The notes below the pieces were generated by a model. The model had not been told where the DNA came from. It made no database searches and was given only the letters and a program-made list of their open reading frames with translations. The translations under genes and the position numbers were made by a program. DNA of 64,000 nucleotides from Pseudomonadota bacterium (GTDB taxonomy: Bacteria; Pseudomonadota; Alphaproteobacteria; Rhizobiales; Rhizobiaceae). Location of the stretch: contig JAEWLS010000027.1 in the NCBI GenBank assembly GCA_023457435.1, forward strand, positions 186,001-250,000, given 5' to 3'. Shown here piece by piece: positions 9,746 to 18,926 of the stretch. Position 1 is the first letter of the stretch. Each line of letters starts with the position of its first letter.

Positions 9746-11398
9746 ATGAAGTTTTTCCGCAGCAATGGGGGCAAGGTCCCTGCGCATATCGAGGCAATGT
9801 CCGAGCAGGTGAAAGCCGGCAAGGTCGATCGACGCGAGTTTCTCGCGCTGGCCAGCGTGTTCGGCGCGACCACCGCGATGGCCTACGGCATGGCCGGCCT
9901 CGCACTGCCGACGCCTGCCGCCGCGCAGGAGCCCCAGAAGGGCGGCGTGATCAAGGTCTCGACATTCGTCAAGGCGAACAAGGATCCGCGGACGGCGGAC
10001 TGGTCGGAAATCGCCAATGCGATGCGCCAGACCCTCGAGCCGCTGGTCAAGTTTACGCGCGATGGCACCTTCGAAGGCCGCCTGCTCGAAAGCTGGGAGA
10101 TCAACGACGCGGCGACGGAATACGTCCTGCACGTGCGCAAGGGCGCGACCTGGACCAATGGCGACGCCTTCAATGCCGATGACGTAATCTACAACATCAC
10201 GCGCTGGACCGATCAGAACGTCGAGGGCAACTCGATGACGCAGCGCCTGGGCTCGCTGATCGATCCGGCGACGAAGAAGCTGCGCGAAGGCGCCGTCGAG
10301 CGTGTCGACGATCACACCGTGAAGCTCAAGCTCGCGGCCGCGGATGTGACGATCATCCCCGGCTTCTCCGATTACCCGGCGCTCGTCGTCCACCGCAGCT
10401 TCGACGAGACCGGCGCCGACTTCGTCGCCAATCCGATCGGCACCGGCCCGTTCGAGCTCGTCTCCTACGAGGTAGGCAACCGCGTCGTGTACAAGCGCCG
10501 CGAGAACGGCCAGTGGTGGGGCGGCGAGGCCTATCTCGACGGCATCGAGTTCATCGACTACGGCACCGACCCGTCTGCCGAGGTCAATGCGTTCGAAGCG
10601 GGCGAGATCCACGCTAATTACGAGACGACTGCCGACTTCGTGCAGATCCTCGACGCGCTCGACCTGGTGAAGTCGGAGGTCGGCACCTCGACGACGCTGA
10701 CCGTGCGCATGAACGTCGCCAACAAGCCCTACGACGACCAGAAGGTCCGCAAGGCGATCCAGATGGCGGTCGACAACAATGTGTGCCTGCAGCTCGGCAT
10801 CAACAATGCCGGCACCAAGGCCGACAATTACCACGTCGCACCGATCCAGCCCGACTGGGCGGAGATCGGCACGCACGAGCGCAACGTCGAGCAGGCCAAG
10901 CAGATGCTTACCGAGGCCGGCCAGATGGACTTCGAGCACGAGATCATCTCGGTCGACGAGAGCTGGCACAAGAACACCTGCGATGCGGTCGCCGCGCAGC
11001 TGCGCGACGCCGGCATCAAGGTGAAGCGCACGGTGCTGCCGGGCTCAACCTTCTGGAACGACTGGACGAAGTATCCCTTCTCGGCCACCAACTGGAACAT
11101 GCGCCCGCTCGGCATCCAGGTCGTCACGCTCGCCTACAAGACGGGCGGTTCGTGGAACGAGACGGCCTACTCGAACCCCGAACTCGACAAGCTGATCGAC
11201 CAGGGGCTCACCATCGCCGACAACGACAAGCGCAAGCCGGTGATGCAGCAGATCGAGCAGATCATCCAGGATTCCGGTATCATCATTCAGCCGTACTGGC
11301 GCAACCTCTACCGCCACACGACGGCGGCCGTGCACAATTTCGACATGCACCCCATGTTCGAGATCGACATGCATAAGGTCTGGCTCGACGAAGCCTGA
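9746..11398 (+). CDS. ABC transporter substrate-binding protein, peptide/nickel (family 5) type, Tat-exported
   Basis: A 550-residue periplasmic binding protein of the DppA/OppA class (SBP_bac_5). The N-terminus has a twin-arginine motif (KVDRREFLALAS) before a hydrophobic stretch and an AAAQ cleavage site, so Tat export is likely. Core family features include GTGPFELVSYEVGNRVVYKR and the WTNGDAFNADDVIYNI segment. A GGGAGA ribosome-binding site sits 6 bp before the ATG at 9746; a second ATG at 9731 lacks one. The permease and ATPase genes downstream complete an importer. The ligand cannot be read from sequence; peptides or opine-like amino-acid derivatives are typical for rhizobial members. 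Confidence 0.9.
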   Translation: MKFFRSNGGKVPAHIEAMSEQVKAGKVDRREFLALASVFGATTAMAYGMAGLALPTPAAAQEPQKGGVIKVSTFVKANKDPRTADWSEIANAMRQTLEPLVKFTRDGTFEGRLLESWEINDAATEYVLHVRKGATWTNGDAFNADDVIYNITRWTDQNVEGNSMTQRLGSLIDPATKKLREGAVERVDDHTVKLKLAAADVTIIPGFSDYPALVVHRSFDETGADFVANPIGTGPFELVSYEVGNRVVYKRRENGQWWGGEAYLDGIEFIDYGTDPSAEVNAFEAGEIHANYETTADFVQILDALDLVKSEVGTSTTLTVRMNVANKPYDDQKVRKAIQMAVDNNVCLQLGINNAGTKADNYHVAPIQPDWAEIGTHERNVEQAKQMLTEAGQMDFEHEIISVDESWHKNTCDAVAAQLRDAGIKVKRTVLPGSTFWNDWTKYPFSATNWNMRPLGIQVVTLAYKTGGSWNETAYSNPELDKLIDQGLTIADNDKRKPVMQQIEQIIQDSGIIIQPYWRNLYRHTTAAVHNFDMHPMFEIDMHKVWLDEA

Positions 11399-11412
11399 TG
11401 AACGGCGCAGTG

Positions 11413-11437
11413 GGAGGGGGTGCGGTGCACCCCTTCC
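11413..11437 (+). terminator. GC-rich hairpin between the binding protein and permease genes
   Basis: Arms 11413-11423 and 11427-11437 pair over 11 bp with one mismatch around a GGT loop (GGGGTGC / GCACCCC core), followed by TCGTTTTC. The position right after the binding-protein stop suggests a leaky terminator or 3'-end stabiliser that keeps binding-protein mRNA above that of the membrane components, as in many ABC operons. Confidence 0.6.
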
Positions 11438-11555
11438 TCGTTTTCGGGGCAGGGTTGGCATGAAGCGGCCGGGGGCGGCGATCCCGAGCTAGACTTGTTG
11501 CGCCTCGCGCAGCCGGCACTTGTTCCGTCACCCGACCCGCGAGGCAGGGGGCGAC

Positions 11556-12593
11556 ATGCTGACATTCATCTTCAGACGACTCGGCACGATGCTGCTCACG
11601 ATGCTGTGCCTGACCTTCGTCGTCTTCTACATGATCAATCTCGAACCGAACTTGCGCAAGCTGTCGATCAGCCAGCTCGACATGCGCTCGTCGGATGCCG
11701 ACATCGAGGCATGGCTGGCCAAGAACGGCTATCGGGACAATTTTCTCCTGCGGTACGGGCGCTGGCTGGGCGTGGTGCAGAAGCAGCCGAACGTCAACCC
11801 GCAGACGGGCCAGGCCGTGCCCCGGTTCTCCTACTGCAACGAGCCTGCCGAACCCTACCACGGCGGCATCCTGCAGGGCGACTTCGGCTGCTCGACCAAG
11901 TTCAAGACATCCGTTTCCAACAAGCTGTTCCCGGCGCTCGGGGCGACGGGCATCCTGATGTTCTGGGTCATGGTTGTCATGGTGCCGGTATCGCTGCTGA
12001 TCGGCGTGCTCGCAGGGATGCGCGAAGGCTCACGCACCGACCGCGGCCTGTCCGTGGCATCGATCGCCACCACGGCGACGCCGGAATACGTCTCGGGCGT
12101 GATCTTCACGGTGATCTTCGCTTCGTGGCTCGGTCTGCTCAACGGCTCGGCCGCCAGCGCCACCAGCCAGGGCGTGACCTTCTACAACTTCACCCTGCCG
12201 GTGATGACCATGGCGATCTACGGCATCGGCTACATCGCGCGCATGACGCGGGCATCGATGGTCGAGGTCATGACGCAGCAATATATCCGCACCGCGCGGT
12301 TGAAGGGCCTGTCGTTCAACGCCGTGATCGTCAAGCACGCGCTGCGCAACGCACTGATCGCGCCGTTCACGGTGATCATGCTGCAGTTCCCGTGGCTGCT
12401 GACGGGCGTGGTCATCGTGGAAGTCATGTTCCGCTACCAGGGCTTCGGCTACACGCTGGTGGAAGCGGCGGGCAACAACGACATAGACCTGCTGCTCGGA
12501 TGCTCGCTGGTCTCGGTCTTCGTCGTGCTGTTCACGCAGCTCATCTCGGACGTGGGGTATGCCTATCTCAACCCCCGCATTCGGGTCGGTTGA
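11556..12593 (+). CDS. ABC transporter permease, DppB-like
   Basis: A 345-residue inner-membrane permease of the DppB/OppB class, starting at an ATG after an AGGGGG ribosome-binding site. The first membrane helix (residues about 8-28) is followed by a periplasmic segment of about 90 residues that includes YCNEPAEPYHGGILQGDFGCS, then five further helices. The cytoplasmic EAA loop is visible as YIRTARLKGLSFNAVIVKHALRNAL, written here across its span 12286-12360. It pairs with the next permease and the double ATPase; the gap to the next gene is 9 bp, consistent with one operon. Confidence 0.92.
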   Translation: MLTFIFRRLGTMLLTMLCLTFVVFYMINLEPNLRKLSISQLDMRSSDADIEAWLAKNGYRDNFLLRYGRWLGVVQKQPNVNPQTGQAVPRFSYCNEPAEPYHGGILQGDFGCSTKFKTSVSNKLFPALGATGILMFWVMVVMVPVSLLIGVLAGMREGSRTDRGLSVASIATTATPEYVSGVIFTVIFASWLGLLNGSAASATSQGVTFYNFTLPVMTMAIYGIGYIARMTRASMVEVMTQQYIRTARLKGLSFNAVIVKHALRNALIAPFTVIMLQFPWLLTGVVIVEVMFRYQGFGYTLVEAAGNNDIDLLLGCSLVSVFVVLFTQLISDVGYAYLNPRIRVG

Positions 12594-12602
12594 GGCTTCA
12601 AG

Positions 12603-13760
12603 ATGCAGCTCGAATATCTCGGCGTCCTGGGCATAGTCGGCGGCATCCTCGCCGCGTTCTGGCCAGTGTGGCTGTCGCTCGCCGTCGTGCTGGCGGCCTC
12701 CATCGGCTACCGCAAGAGCCTCGGTCTCTACGGCCAGCTGTTCGACAGCTATGTCGGCATCACCGGCGTGACGCTCTGCCTGTTCTGGACCTTCACGGCG
12801 ATCTTCGCCGACGTCGTCTCACCGTTCGATCCGCTCGCCCAGGTGCCGATCATGAAGGACGCGCTGCCGGGCGCGATCGAACCGCAATCGGGCAAGGCCT
12901 TCCTGCTCGGCGCCGACCGGCTGGCGCGCGACGTGTTCAGCCGCATGGTGTTCGGCAGCCAGATCGTGCTGATCATCGCCCCGGCGGCGACGCTGTTCGC
13001 GCTGATGGTGGGCGCAACGCTCGGCCTTCCGGCGGGATACTATGGCGGCAGGATCGACGCCGTCCTGTCGTTCACCGCGAACCTCGTGCTGGCCTTCCCG
13101 GTCATCCTGCTGTTCTACCTGCTGGTGACGCCGGGCATCATGGACACCGCCATCCCCTACGCGCTGGCGGGCGTCTTCTTCCTGTTCCCGATCATCTTCT
13201 TCTGCACGCTGTTCTTCACCCGTTTCAGGCAAAGGCCGGGCCTGCTCGCGGTCCAGATCGGGATCACGGTTCTGGTCGGCGGCTGGATCTATCTCGGCCT
13301 GGTCTTCAACGCCGATCCGCTCGGCATCATCTCGATCAGGCCGAACGAGCTGAACATCTTCGTCGCCGTCGTGTTTGCCTCGGCCCCGGGCGTGTTCCGC
13401 ATCGTGCGCGGTCTGGTGATGGACATCAAGACGCGCGACTACGTCTCGGCGGCGCAGACGCGCGGCGAAAGCCCCTGGTACATCATGCTGTGGGAGGTGC
13501 TGCCCAATGCGCGCGGGCCGCTGATCGTCGATGCGTGCCTGCGCATCGGCTACACGACGATCCTGCTCGGCACGCTCGGCTATTTCGGCCTCGGGCTGGC
13601 GCCCGAAAGCCCCGACTGGGGCACGGCGATCAAGGAATCGAGCAGGTTGCTGCGCGCCTTCGTGCATCCGGCGCTGCCGCCGGTGATCGCGCTTATGAGC
13701 TTCGTGCTCGGCCTGAACCTCCTGGCCGACGCGCTGCGCGAGCAGTCGATGAAGGACTGA
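12603..13760 (+). CDS. ABC transporter permease, DppC-like
   Basis: A 385-residue inner-membrane permease of the DppC class. It is longer than the roughly 300-residue E. coli protein because of extra hydrophobic N-terminal segments (residues about 10-40 and 55-75) and a middle insert with several helices. The typical sequence AFLLGADRLARDVFSRMVFG and the EAA-loop region RDYVSAAQTRGESPWYIMLW identify the family. It forms the membrane channel with the preceding DppB-like protein. It lies 13 bp before the ATPase gene. The substrate is unknown. Confidence 0.92.
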   Translation: MQLEYLGVLGIVGGILAAFWPVWLSLAVVLAASIGYRKSLGLYGQLFDSYVGITGVTLCLFWTFTAIFADVVSPFDPLAQVPIMKDALPGAIEPQSGKAFLLGADRLARDVFSRMVFGSQIVLIIAPAATLFALMVGATLGLPAGYYGGRIDAVLSFTANLVLAFPVILLFYLLVTPGIMDTAIPYALAGVFFLFPIIFFCTLFFTRFRQRPGLLAVQIGITVLVGGWIYLGLVFNADPLGIISIRPNELNIFVAVVFASAPGVFRIVRGLVMDIKTRDYVSAAQTRGESPWYIMLWEVLPNARGPLIVDACLRIGYTTILLGTLGYFGLGLAPESPDWGTAIKESSRLLRAFVHPALPPVIALMSFVLGLNLLADALREQSMKD

Positions 13761-13773
13761 CGGGAGACCGACG

Positions 13774-16179
13774 ATGAACGAAGCAGCGCTTGCAACGCCG
13801 GTCGCCCTCGCCGACCCGATCCTCGAGATCGAGAACCTGTCCATCTCGTTCTTCACCCGGCGCGGCGAAATCCCGGCCGTGATGGACTTTTCCTGCACGG
13901 TTCTGCCCGGCGAGGCGATGGGGATCGTCGGCGAAAGCGGCTGCGGCAAGTCGACCGTGTCGCTGGGCATCATGCGAGACCTGTCGAACGTCGGACGCAT
14001 CGTCGGCGGGCGCATCAAGTTCATGGGCAAGGACATGGGCGACATGTCCGAGGAGGAGCTTCGCTCCATCCGCGGCAACAAGATCGCCATGATCTATCAG
14101 GAGCCCATGGCGAGCCTCAATCCGGCGATGAAGGTCGGTCAGCAGCTCATGGAAGTGCCGCTGCTGCACGACAAGGTGTCGAGAGAGGAAGCCTACAACA
14201 GGGCGCTCGAGATGGTCCGCTCGGTGCGCCTGCCGGATCCCGAGCGCATGATGCGTTCGTTCCCGCACCAGCTTTCGGGAGGCCAGCAGCAGCGCGTCGT
14301 CATCGCGATGGCACTGCTTTCGAATCCGGCACTGCTGTTGCTCGACGAACCGACCACAGCGCTCGACGTAACGGTCGAAGCGGGCATCGTCGAGTTGGTC
14401 AAGGGGCTGGGGAAGCGCTTCGGAACGTCGATGATCTTCGTGTCGCACAATCTCGGGCTCATCCTCGAGACCTGCGACCGCATCACCGTCATGTACTCCG
14501 GCGAAGCCGTCGAGACCGGATCGATCAAAGACGTCTTCGACAATATGCGGCATCCCTATACGCAGGGGCTTTTCCGCTCGATTCCGCTCCCCGGAGCAGA
14601 CAAGAACTCCCGGCCGCTGATCTCCATTCCCGGACAGCTGCCGCTGCCGCAGGAACGGCCCAAGGGCTGCAATTTCGGGCCGCGCTGCCCTCACTTCAGG
14701 AAGGGCCTGTGCGACGCCGACGAAATCCCCATGATCGAGGTGAAGGGACACGACCGGCACTATTCGCGCTGCGTGCGCTTCAACGAAATCGACTGGAACG
14801 CGCTTCCCGAGGGCGCGAAGGCCAACAAGGAGCCGGTCAAGCCGGGCGCCCCGGTTCTCAAGATCGAAAACCTGAAGAAGTACTATCAGGTGGCGGCAAA
14901 CGCGATCTTCGGGGGTGGTGCGACTCGCGTCGTGAAGGCAAACGAGTCGATCAGCTTCGAGGCGCGCGAGAGCGAGACGGTAGCGATCGTCGGCGAGTCC
15001 GGCTGTGGAAAATCGACTCTGGCGAAGGTGCTGCTTGGATTGGAGACTGCGAGCTCCGGCCAGGTAACGCTCGGCAACGAGCCGATCCAGTCGACGCATG
15101 TCGAAAACCGCGACACGGGTACCGTCTCGTCGATTCAGATGGTGTTCCAGAACCCGTTCGACACGCTCAACCCCAGCCATTCGGTCGGCTCGCAGATCAT
15201 CCGGACGCTGGAGAAGTTCAAGATCGGCAGTTCCGTCGAGGAGCGCCGACAGCGGATGTTCGAGCTGCTCGATCTCGTAAAACTGCCGCGCGCCTTCGCG
15301 CAGCGCATGCCGCGCCAGCTTTCCGGGGGTCAGAAGCAGCGCATCGGCGTGGCGCGCGCCTTTGCCGGCAGGGCGAAAGTCGTTGTCGCTGACGAACCGG
15401 TCTCAGCGCTCGACGTCTCGGTGCAGGCTGCTGTCACCGAACTGCTGATGGACATCCAGCGCGAGAACAAGACGACTATGCTGTTCATCAGCCACGACCT
15501 CTCGGTCGTGCGCTACATCGCCGACCGCGTGATCGTCATGTATCTCGGCCATATCGTCGAGCAAGGCACGACGGACCAGATATTCTCGCCTCCTTACCAC
15601 CCCTATACCGAGGCCTTGCTATCGGCGATCCCGATCGCCGACACGAGTGTCGTCAAGAAGCACATCGTGCTCGAGGGCGACATTCCTTCGGCCATGAACC
15701 CGCCGCCCGGCTGCCCTTTCCAGACGCGCTGCCGCTGGAAGAGGTTCGTGCCGGACAATCTCTGCGAAACCCAACTCCCGCCGATGCGCGATCTCGGCGG
15801 TGGTCACCGCAGCCTTTGCTGGCTCTCCGACGAGCAGCTCGCGACGATGGAGCCGGTCATCAGCTTCAAGGCGCGCGACCGCGTGGCCGAGCCGCTCGAT
15901 CCCGATGGGTCGCCGCTCGGTGAAGGCCCGGGCTTCGCTGGAACGCCGCCGAAGAGGCCACATGGAAAGACCGGGACCGCGGACCTTTCGGACGATGCGG
16001 ATGCGGAGGAGGAGGCCGAAGGTTCAGCCAAATTCAGCCGCAGCGACGGGCCGCGGCGCCCTCAGAAAACGAAGTCCGCGCCGGTCGGGTGGGGTAGCCA
16101 GTCAGACGATGCCAAGGCGCCGTCACCCTTTGCACCTTCGCGCACACCGAAGGGGAGGGATGGCAAGCCGGAGGATTGA
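13774..16179 (+). CDS. Fused double ABC ATPase (DppD-DppF type) with a long charged C-terminal tail
   Basis: An 801-residue protein carrying two nucleotide-binding domains of the peptide-importer class. Domain 1 (about residues 8-340) has Walker A GESGCGKST, signature LSGGQQQRV and Walker B LLLLDEPTTALD. Domain 2 (about 360-690) has a second GESGCGKST, LSGGQKQRIGVARA and VVADEPVSALD. Each ends with the oligopeptide-transporter C-terminal cysteine region (CNFGPRCPHF; CPFQTRCRWK), which in relatives binds an iron-sulfur cluster. About 95 residues after the second domain are charged and of low complexity, probably disordered. A GGGAG ribosome-binding site precedes the ATG. The fusion would energise the transporter encoded just upstream. 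Confidence 0.93.
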   Translation: MNEAALATPVALADPILEIENLSISFFTRRGEIPAVMDFSCTVLPGEAMGIVGESGCGKSTVSLGIMRDLSNVGRIVGGRIKFMGKDMGDMSEEELRSIRGNKIAMIYQEPMASLNPAMKVGQQLMEVPLLHDKVSREEAYNRALEMVRSVRLPDPERMMRSFPHQLSGGQQQRVVIAMALLSNPALLLLDEPTTALDVTVEAGIVELVKGLGKRFGTSMIFVSHNLGLILETCDRITVMYSGEAVETGSIKDVFDNMRHPYTQGLFRSIPLPGADKNSRPLISIPGQLPLPQERPKGCNFGPRCPHFRKGLCDADEIPMIEVKGHDRHYSRCVRFNEIDWNALPEGAKANKEPVKPGAPVLKIENLKKYYQVAANAIFGGGATRVVKANESISFEARESETVAIVGESGCGKSTLAKVLLGLETASSGQVTLGNEPIQSTHVENRDTGTVSSIQMVFQNPFDTLNPSHSVGSQIIRTLEKFKIGSSVEERRQRMFELLDLVKLPRAFAQRMPRQLSGGQKQRIGVARAFAGRAKVVVADEPVSALDVSVQAAVTELLMDIQRENKTTMLFISHDLSVVRYIADRVIVMYLGHIVEQGTTDQIFSPPYHPYTEALLSAIPIADTSVVKKHIVLEGDIPSAMNPPPGCPFQTRCRWKRFVPDNLCETQLPPMRDLGGGHRSLCWLSDEQLATMEPVISFKARDRVAEPLDPDGSPLGEGPGFAGTPPKRPHGKTGTADLSDDADAEEEAEGSAKFSRSDGPRRPQKTKSAPVGWGSQSDDAKAPSPFAPSRTPKGRDGKPED

Positions 16180-16235
16180 CTGGCCGCAGGAAATCAACGA
16201 CCCACGCCTCCGGTTCTGCGTGGATTGTACAAGCG

Positions 16236-16481
16236 ATGGCAATACACGTTCAGGACGAAGAGGCCGATTGGCTGATCAGAGATTTCGCGCGGAGACGCGG
16301 AGTCGGAATCACTGCTGCAATTAAGTTGGCGGTGCAGGAGGCATCGCGTCACGAACGCGACAACGTCGATGAGTTGCTTCGTCGGATCGAACCCATAATC
16401 GCCGAGTTTCGCGGAAAGATTGCGCCGCAGACGCAGAGCGACAAGGAATTCATGGATGATATGTGGGGAGACAGCGACTGA
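16236..16481 (+). CDS. vapB: VapB-type antitoxin (Rv0623/PSK transcription factor family)
   Basis: An 81-residue protein beginning MAIHVQDEEADWLIRDFARR, which fits the antitoxin family in which a short N-terminal beta strand and helices form an operator-binding dimer and the acidic C-terminus (ending DDMWGDSD) wraps the PIN toxin. Its TGA stop overlaps the ATG of the vapC reading frame by one base (TGATG), so the two are translationally coupled. The ATG at 16236 begins the recognisable domain; the frame extends upstream without family similarity. It lies 56 bp after the peptide-transporter operon. Confidence 0.8.
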   Translation: MAIHVQDEEADWLIRDFARRRGVGITAAIKLAVQEASRHERDNVDELLRRIEPIIAEFRGKIAPQTQSDKEFMDDMWGDSD

Positions 16482-16932
16482 TGTTCGTGGAAACCTCCGC
16501 CATCGTGTCCATCCTGCGCGATGAGCCCGAGAAGAGTGAGTTGGTGGTGCGCATAGCATCGGCTACCAGACGTACGACTTCGGTTGTCAACGCCGTCGAA
16601 GCGGCGATCGCGTTTGGAAAAGCGACATCGAATTATCTGGCCGCCCAGCGCGCTGTAGTCCAAGTGTTGCTGCGGTTGGATATAGCGTTGAGGCCATTCC
16701 CGCGGATCTCTATGACGACGTTTTGACTGCTTATGTGCGCTACGGGAAGGGCACCGGACAACCGGCTCAGCTAAATCTCGGCGACTGCTTTTCCTACGCG
16801 ATGTCGAAACGCGCCGGGTTGGCGCTTCTGTACAATGGCGACGACTTTAAGAAGACAGACATCGGCCAATTGGCAATCGGCATCCGTCTTGCTGCCAGCC
16901 GGTTTGCCCCACAGCAAGAAGCCGACTGCTAG
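16481..16932 (+). pseudogene. vapC: VapC-type PIN-domain toxin, broken by a one-base frameshift
   Basis: The start encodes MFVETSAIVSILRDEPEKSE, the first PIN motif with the usual Asp replaced by Glu. The frame then runs into a TGA at about 16724. From about 16687 the next frame reads VEAIPADLYDDVLTAYVRYG and then GKGTGQPAQLNLGDCFSYAM, LLYNGDDFKKTDI, which is the rest of a VapC protein and carries its distal acidic residues. The two halves join if one base is restored near GCGTTGAGG (16685-16692), for example GCGGTTGAG. The toxin is therefore probably inactive, unless this is a sequencing error. The antitoxin gene is intact. Confidence 0.8.
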
Positions 16933-16954
16933 CCTTGCGCCAACTGTAGTCGGT

Positions 16955-17116
16955 TCACGACGTGACCTGCTCCTTCTTCTTGCTTTCGCACTCGTGGCCG
17001 CCGGAGTTATCCGACGGACGATCTGTCTGTGGAGCGGTGCTCTGTGCGAGTGCAGTACCGACACCACACAAGAGTGGCGCCGAGACGAAGAGCGTTGCGA
17101 TCAGGATTCGGAGCAT
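16955..17116 (-). CDS. Small exported protein, 53 residues, unknown function
   Basis: A short frame on the minus strand starts at an ATG preceded by GAGGAAG at a good distance. It encodes a clear signal peptide (MLRILIATLFVSAPLLCGVG, cleavage near ALAQ) and a mature part of about 30 polar residues with one Cys and a lysine cluster (ECESKKKEQ). It is convergent with the vapC remnant, with a 22-bp gap. I recognise no family. The ribosome-binding site and signal peptide are the support; a frame this short could still be chance. Confidence 0.5.
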   Translation of the reverse strand: MLRILIATLFVSAPLLCGVGTALAQSTAPQTDRPSDNSGGHECESKKKEQVTS

Positions 17117-17324
17117 GGTGGCTTCCTCGTAAGGTGGCTGCCTCAAGGTTACCCCTGCATGCCGGGCTTGGGGAAGCTCCGGCGGGATGACTTTTGCGCG
17201 ATGCATTTTCTGAGAAGGTATGGTGCTCTTGCGCGTGCGCCGTGATGCAGCATCTTCGCAATCCGGTCCTCACGCGGCGCAATCCTGACAGCCGGGGACC
17301 TCTACCTGAGCAAGCATCCTTGGT

Positions 17325-18872
17325 ATGTCGGATGCTGCACCTAGACGCCGTCGATCCTCTGCCGAGCGCAACGCCCTTCGCGGAGAGAGCCGTATTCCGC
17401 AATTGAGTCGCGGCACGGTGCGAAATCCCTATCCACCGATGCAGGTCCTGTCAGCGGACCATATCGAGGCCATCCACGACGCGTCGCTGCACATACTGGA
17501 GAATTTTGGCATCGAGCTGATGAGCGCAACCGCGCTCGAACGCTTCGCCGCCGCAGGCGCCAAGGTTGACCGGAGCACGAGTACGGTATTCCTCGATCGC
17601 GGCTTGCTAGCCGACTGTCTGGCGACGGCGCCATCCGTCGTGACGCTGACGCCGCGAAACGCCCATCGCGCTGTGCGCATCGGCGGCGACAGCATCGCGT
17701 TCACACTGGTCGCTGGCCCGCCAAATGTGCACGATTTCGTCCGGGGTCGGCGAGCAGGGAACCTCGCTGACTATTGCGAGCTGATCCGCCTGGCGCAGCA
17801 CTTCAATGTCATCCATATGCTCGGAAACCAGGTTTGCGCTCCAGTCGAGCTACCTGCCAATACGCGCCATCTCGATACCTACCGTGCCAACCTGACGCTG
17901 ACGGACAAGTCGTTCCACGTTTCGGCGATCGGTCGTGGCCGGGCGATGGACGGCATCGCCATGATGGCGATTGCTCGCGGAATGAGCGTCGAGCAGATGG
18001 CCAGCGACCCTGCACTGACGACGATCATTTCGGTCAACTCACCACGCCGTTTCGACGAGGCGATGGCGGACGGCCTGATGGTGATGAGCGAGCACGGACA
18101 AGGTGTTTGCGTCACGCCGTTCACATTGATGGGTGCGATGAGCCCGGTCACGCTTGCCGGCGCTCTCGCACAACAGAACGCCGAGGCATTGTTCGGCATC
18201 GCGCTTACACAGCTTGTCCGGCCGGGTGCTCCGGTCATCTACGGCGCTTTCACGTCGAACGTCGACATGCGCTCGGGAGCGCCGGCGTTCGGCACACCCG
18301 AAAATTCCAAAGCCAACATCGCCTCGGGCCAGCTCGCGCGGCGCTACAAGCTTCCGTATCGCACAACGCCAGGCTCGGCCTCGAATGTGGCGGACGCGCA
18401 GGGTGCCTGGGAGACGATGATGGCGCTGTGGGGCGCCGTGCTCGGACACGGCAATCTGATCTATCATGGTGCCGGGTGGCAGGAGGGCGGGCTCACCGCG
18501 TCGTTCGAGAAGTTCATCATCGATGTGGAGATGATCCAGCACATGGTTTCGTTTCTCCAGCCAATAGCGGTCGGCGAGCAGGAGCTTGCGCTGGAGGCGT
18601 TGGCGAGGGTGCCGACCGGAGGGCATTTCTTCGGCGATGCGCACACCCTGGAGCGTTACTCGACCGCGTTCTATCAGCCCATGCTGTCAAACTGGCAGAA
18701 CTTCGAAGCGTGGCACGAGGCCGGTGGTCTGGACGCCACGCAACGTGCCACGAAACTTTGGCAACAGGCTCTCTCTGAATACGAGGAGCCAGCGCTCGAG
18801 GCCGATCGGCTCGAGGCAATCGACGAATATGTCGCGATACGGCGGGAGAAAATCGGCACCCACGAGCCATAA
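17325..18872 (+). CDS. MttB-family trimethylamine/quaternary-amine methyltransferase homologue (non-pyrrolysine)
   Basis: A 515-residue protein of the MttB family (TIM-barrel corrinoid-dependent methyltransferases). Family-like stretches include NPYPPMQVLSADHIEAIHD, VAGPPNVHDF and GAFTSNVDMRSGAPAFGTPE. No in-frame amber codon interrupts it, so it is a non-pyrrolysine member; characterised non-Pyl relatives demethylate glycine betaine and similar compounds. No cognate corrinoid protein or activating enzyme is nearby. The N-terminus is Arg-rich (PRRRRSS), as I recall for rhizobial members. Its stop is 120 bp before preT with a RutR-like site between, so it is probably not part of the pyrimidine unit. 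Confidence 0.82.
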   Translation: MSDAAPRRRRSSAERNALRGESRIPQLSRGTVRNPYPPMQVLSADHIEAIHDASLHILENFGIELMSATALERFAAAGAKVDRSTSTVFLDRGLLADCLATAPSVVTLTPRNAHRAVRIGGDSIAFTLVAGPPNVHDFVRGRRAGNLADYCELIRLAQHFNVIHMLGNQVCAPVELPANTRHLDTYRANLTLTDKSFHVSAIGRGRAMDGIAMMAIARGMSVEQMASDPALTTIISVNSPRRFDEAMADGLMVMSEHGQGVCVTPFTLMGAMSPVTLAGALAQQNAEALFGIALTQLVRPGAPVIYGAFTSNVDMRSGAPAFGTPENSKANIASGQLARRYKLPYRTTPGSASNVADAQGAWETMMALWGAVLGHGNLIYHGAGWQEGGLTASFEKFIIDVEMIQHMVSFLQPIAVGEQELALEALARVPTGGHFFGDAHTLERYSTAFYQPMLSNWQNFEAWHEAGGLDATQRATKLWQQALSEYEEPALEADRLEAIDEYVAIRREKIGTHEP

Positions 18873-18926
18873 CATGAAAGTGCTGCTCATATTATGAGCC
18901 AAGCAAAACAATGACTTCCGCAAATT

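Noticed and set aside
11420..13777. A long plus-strand frame overlapping both permease genes.
   Set aside because: Its product is low-complexity Arg/Gly/His-rich; the two permeases in the other frame have membrane helices and EAA motifs.
13693..15180. A long open frame on the minus strand across the double ATPase gene.
   Set aside because: Its translation is Arg/Asp/His-rich with no domain; it is the antisense of a clear ABC ATPase in GC-rich DNA.
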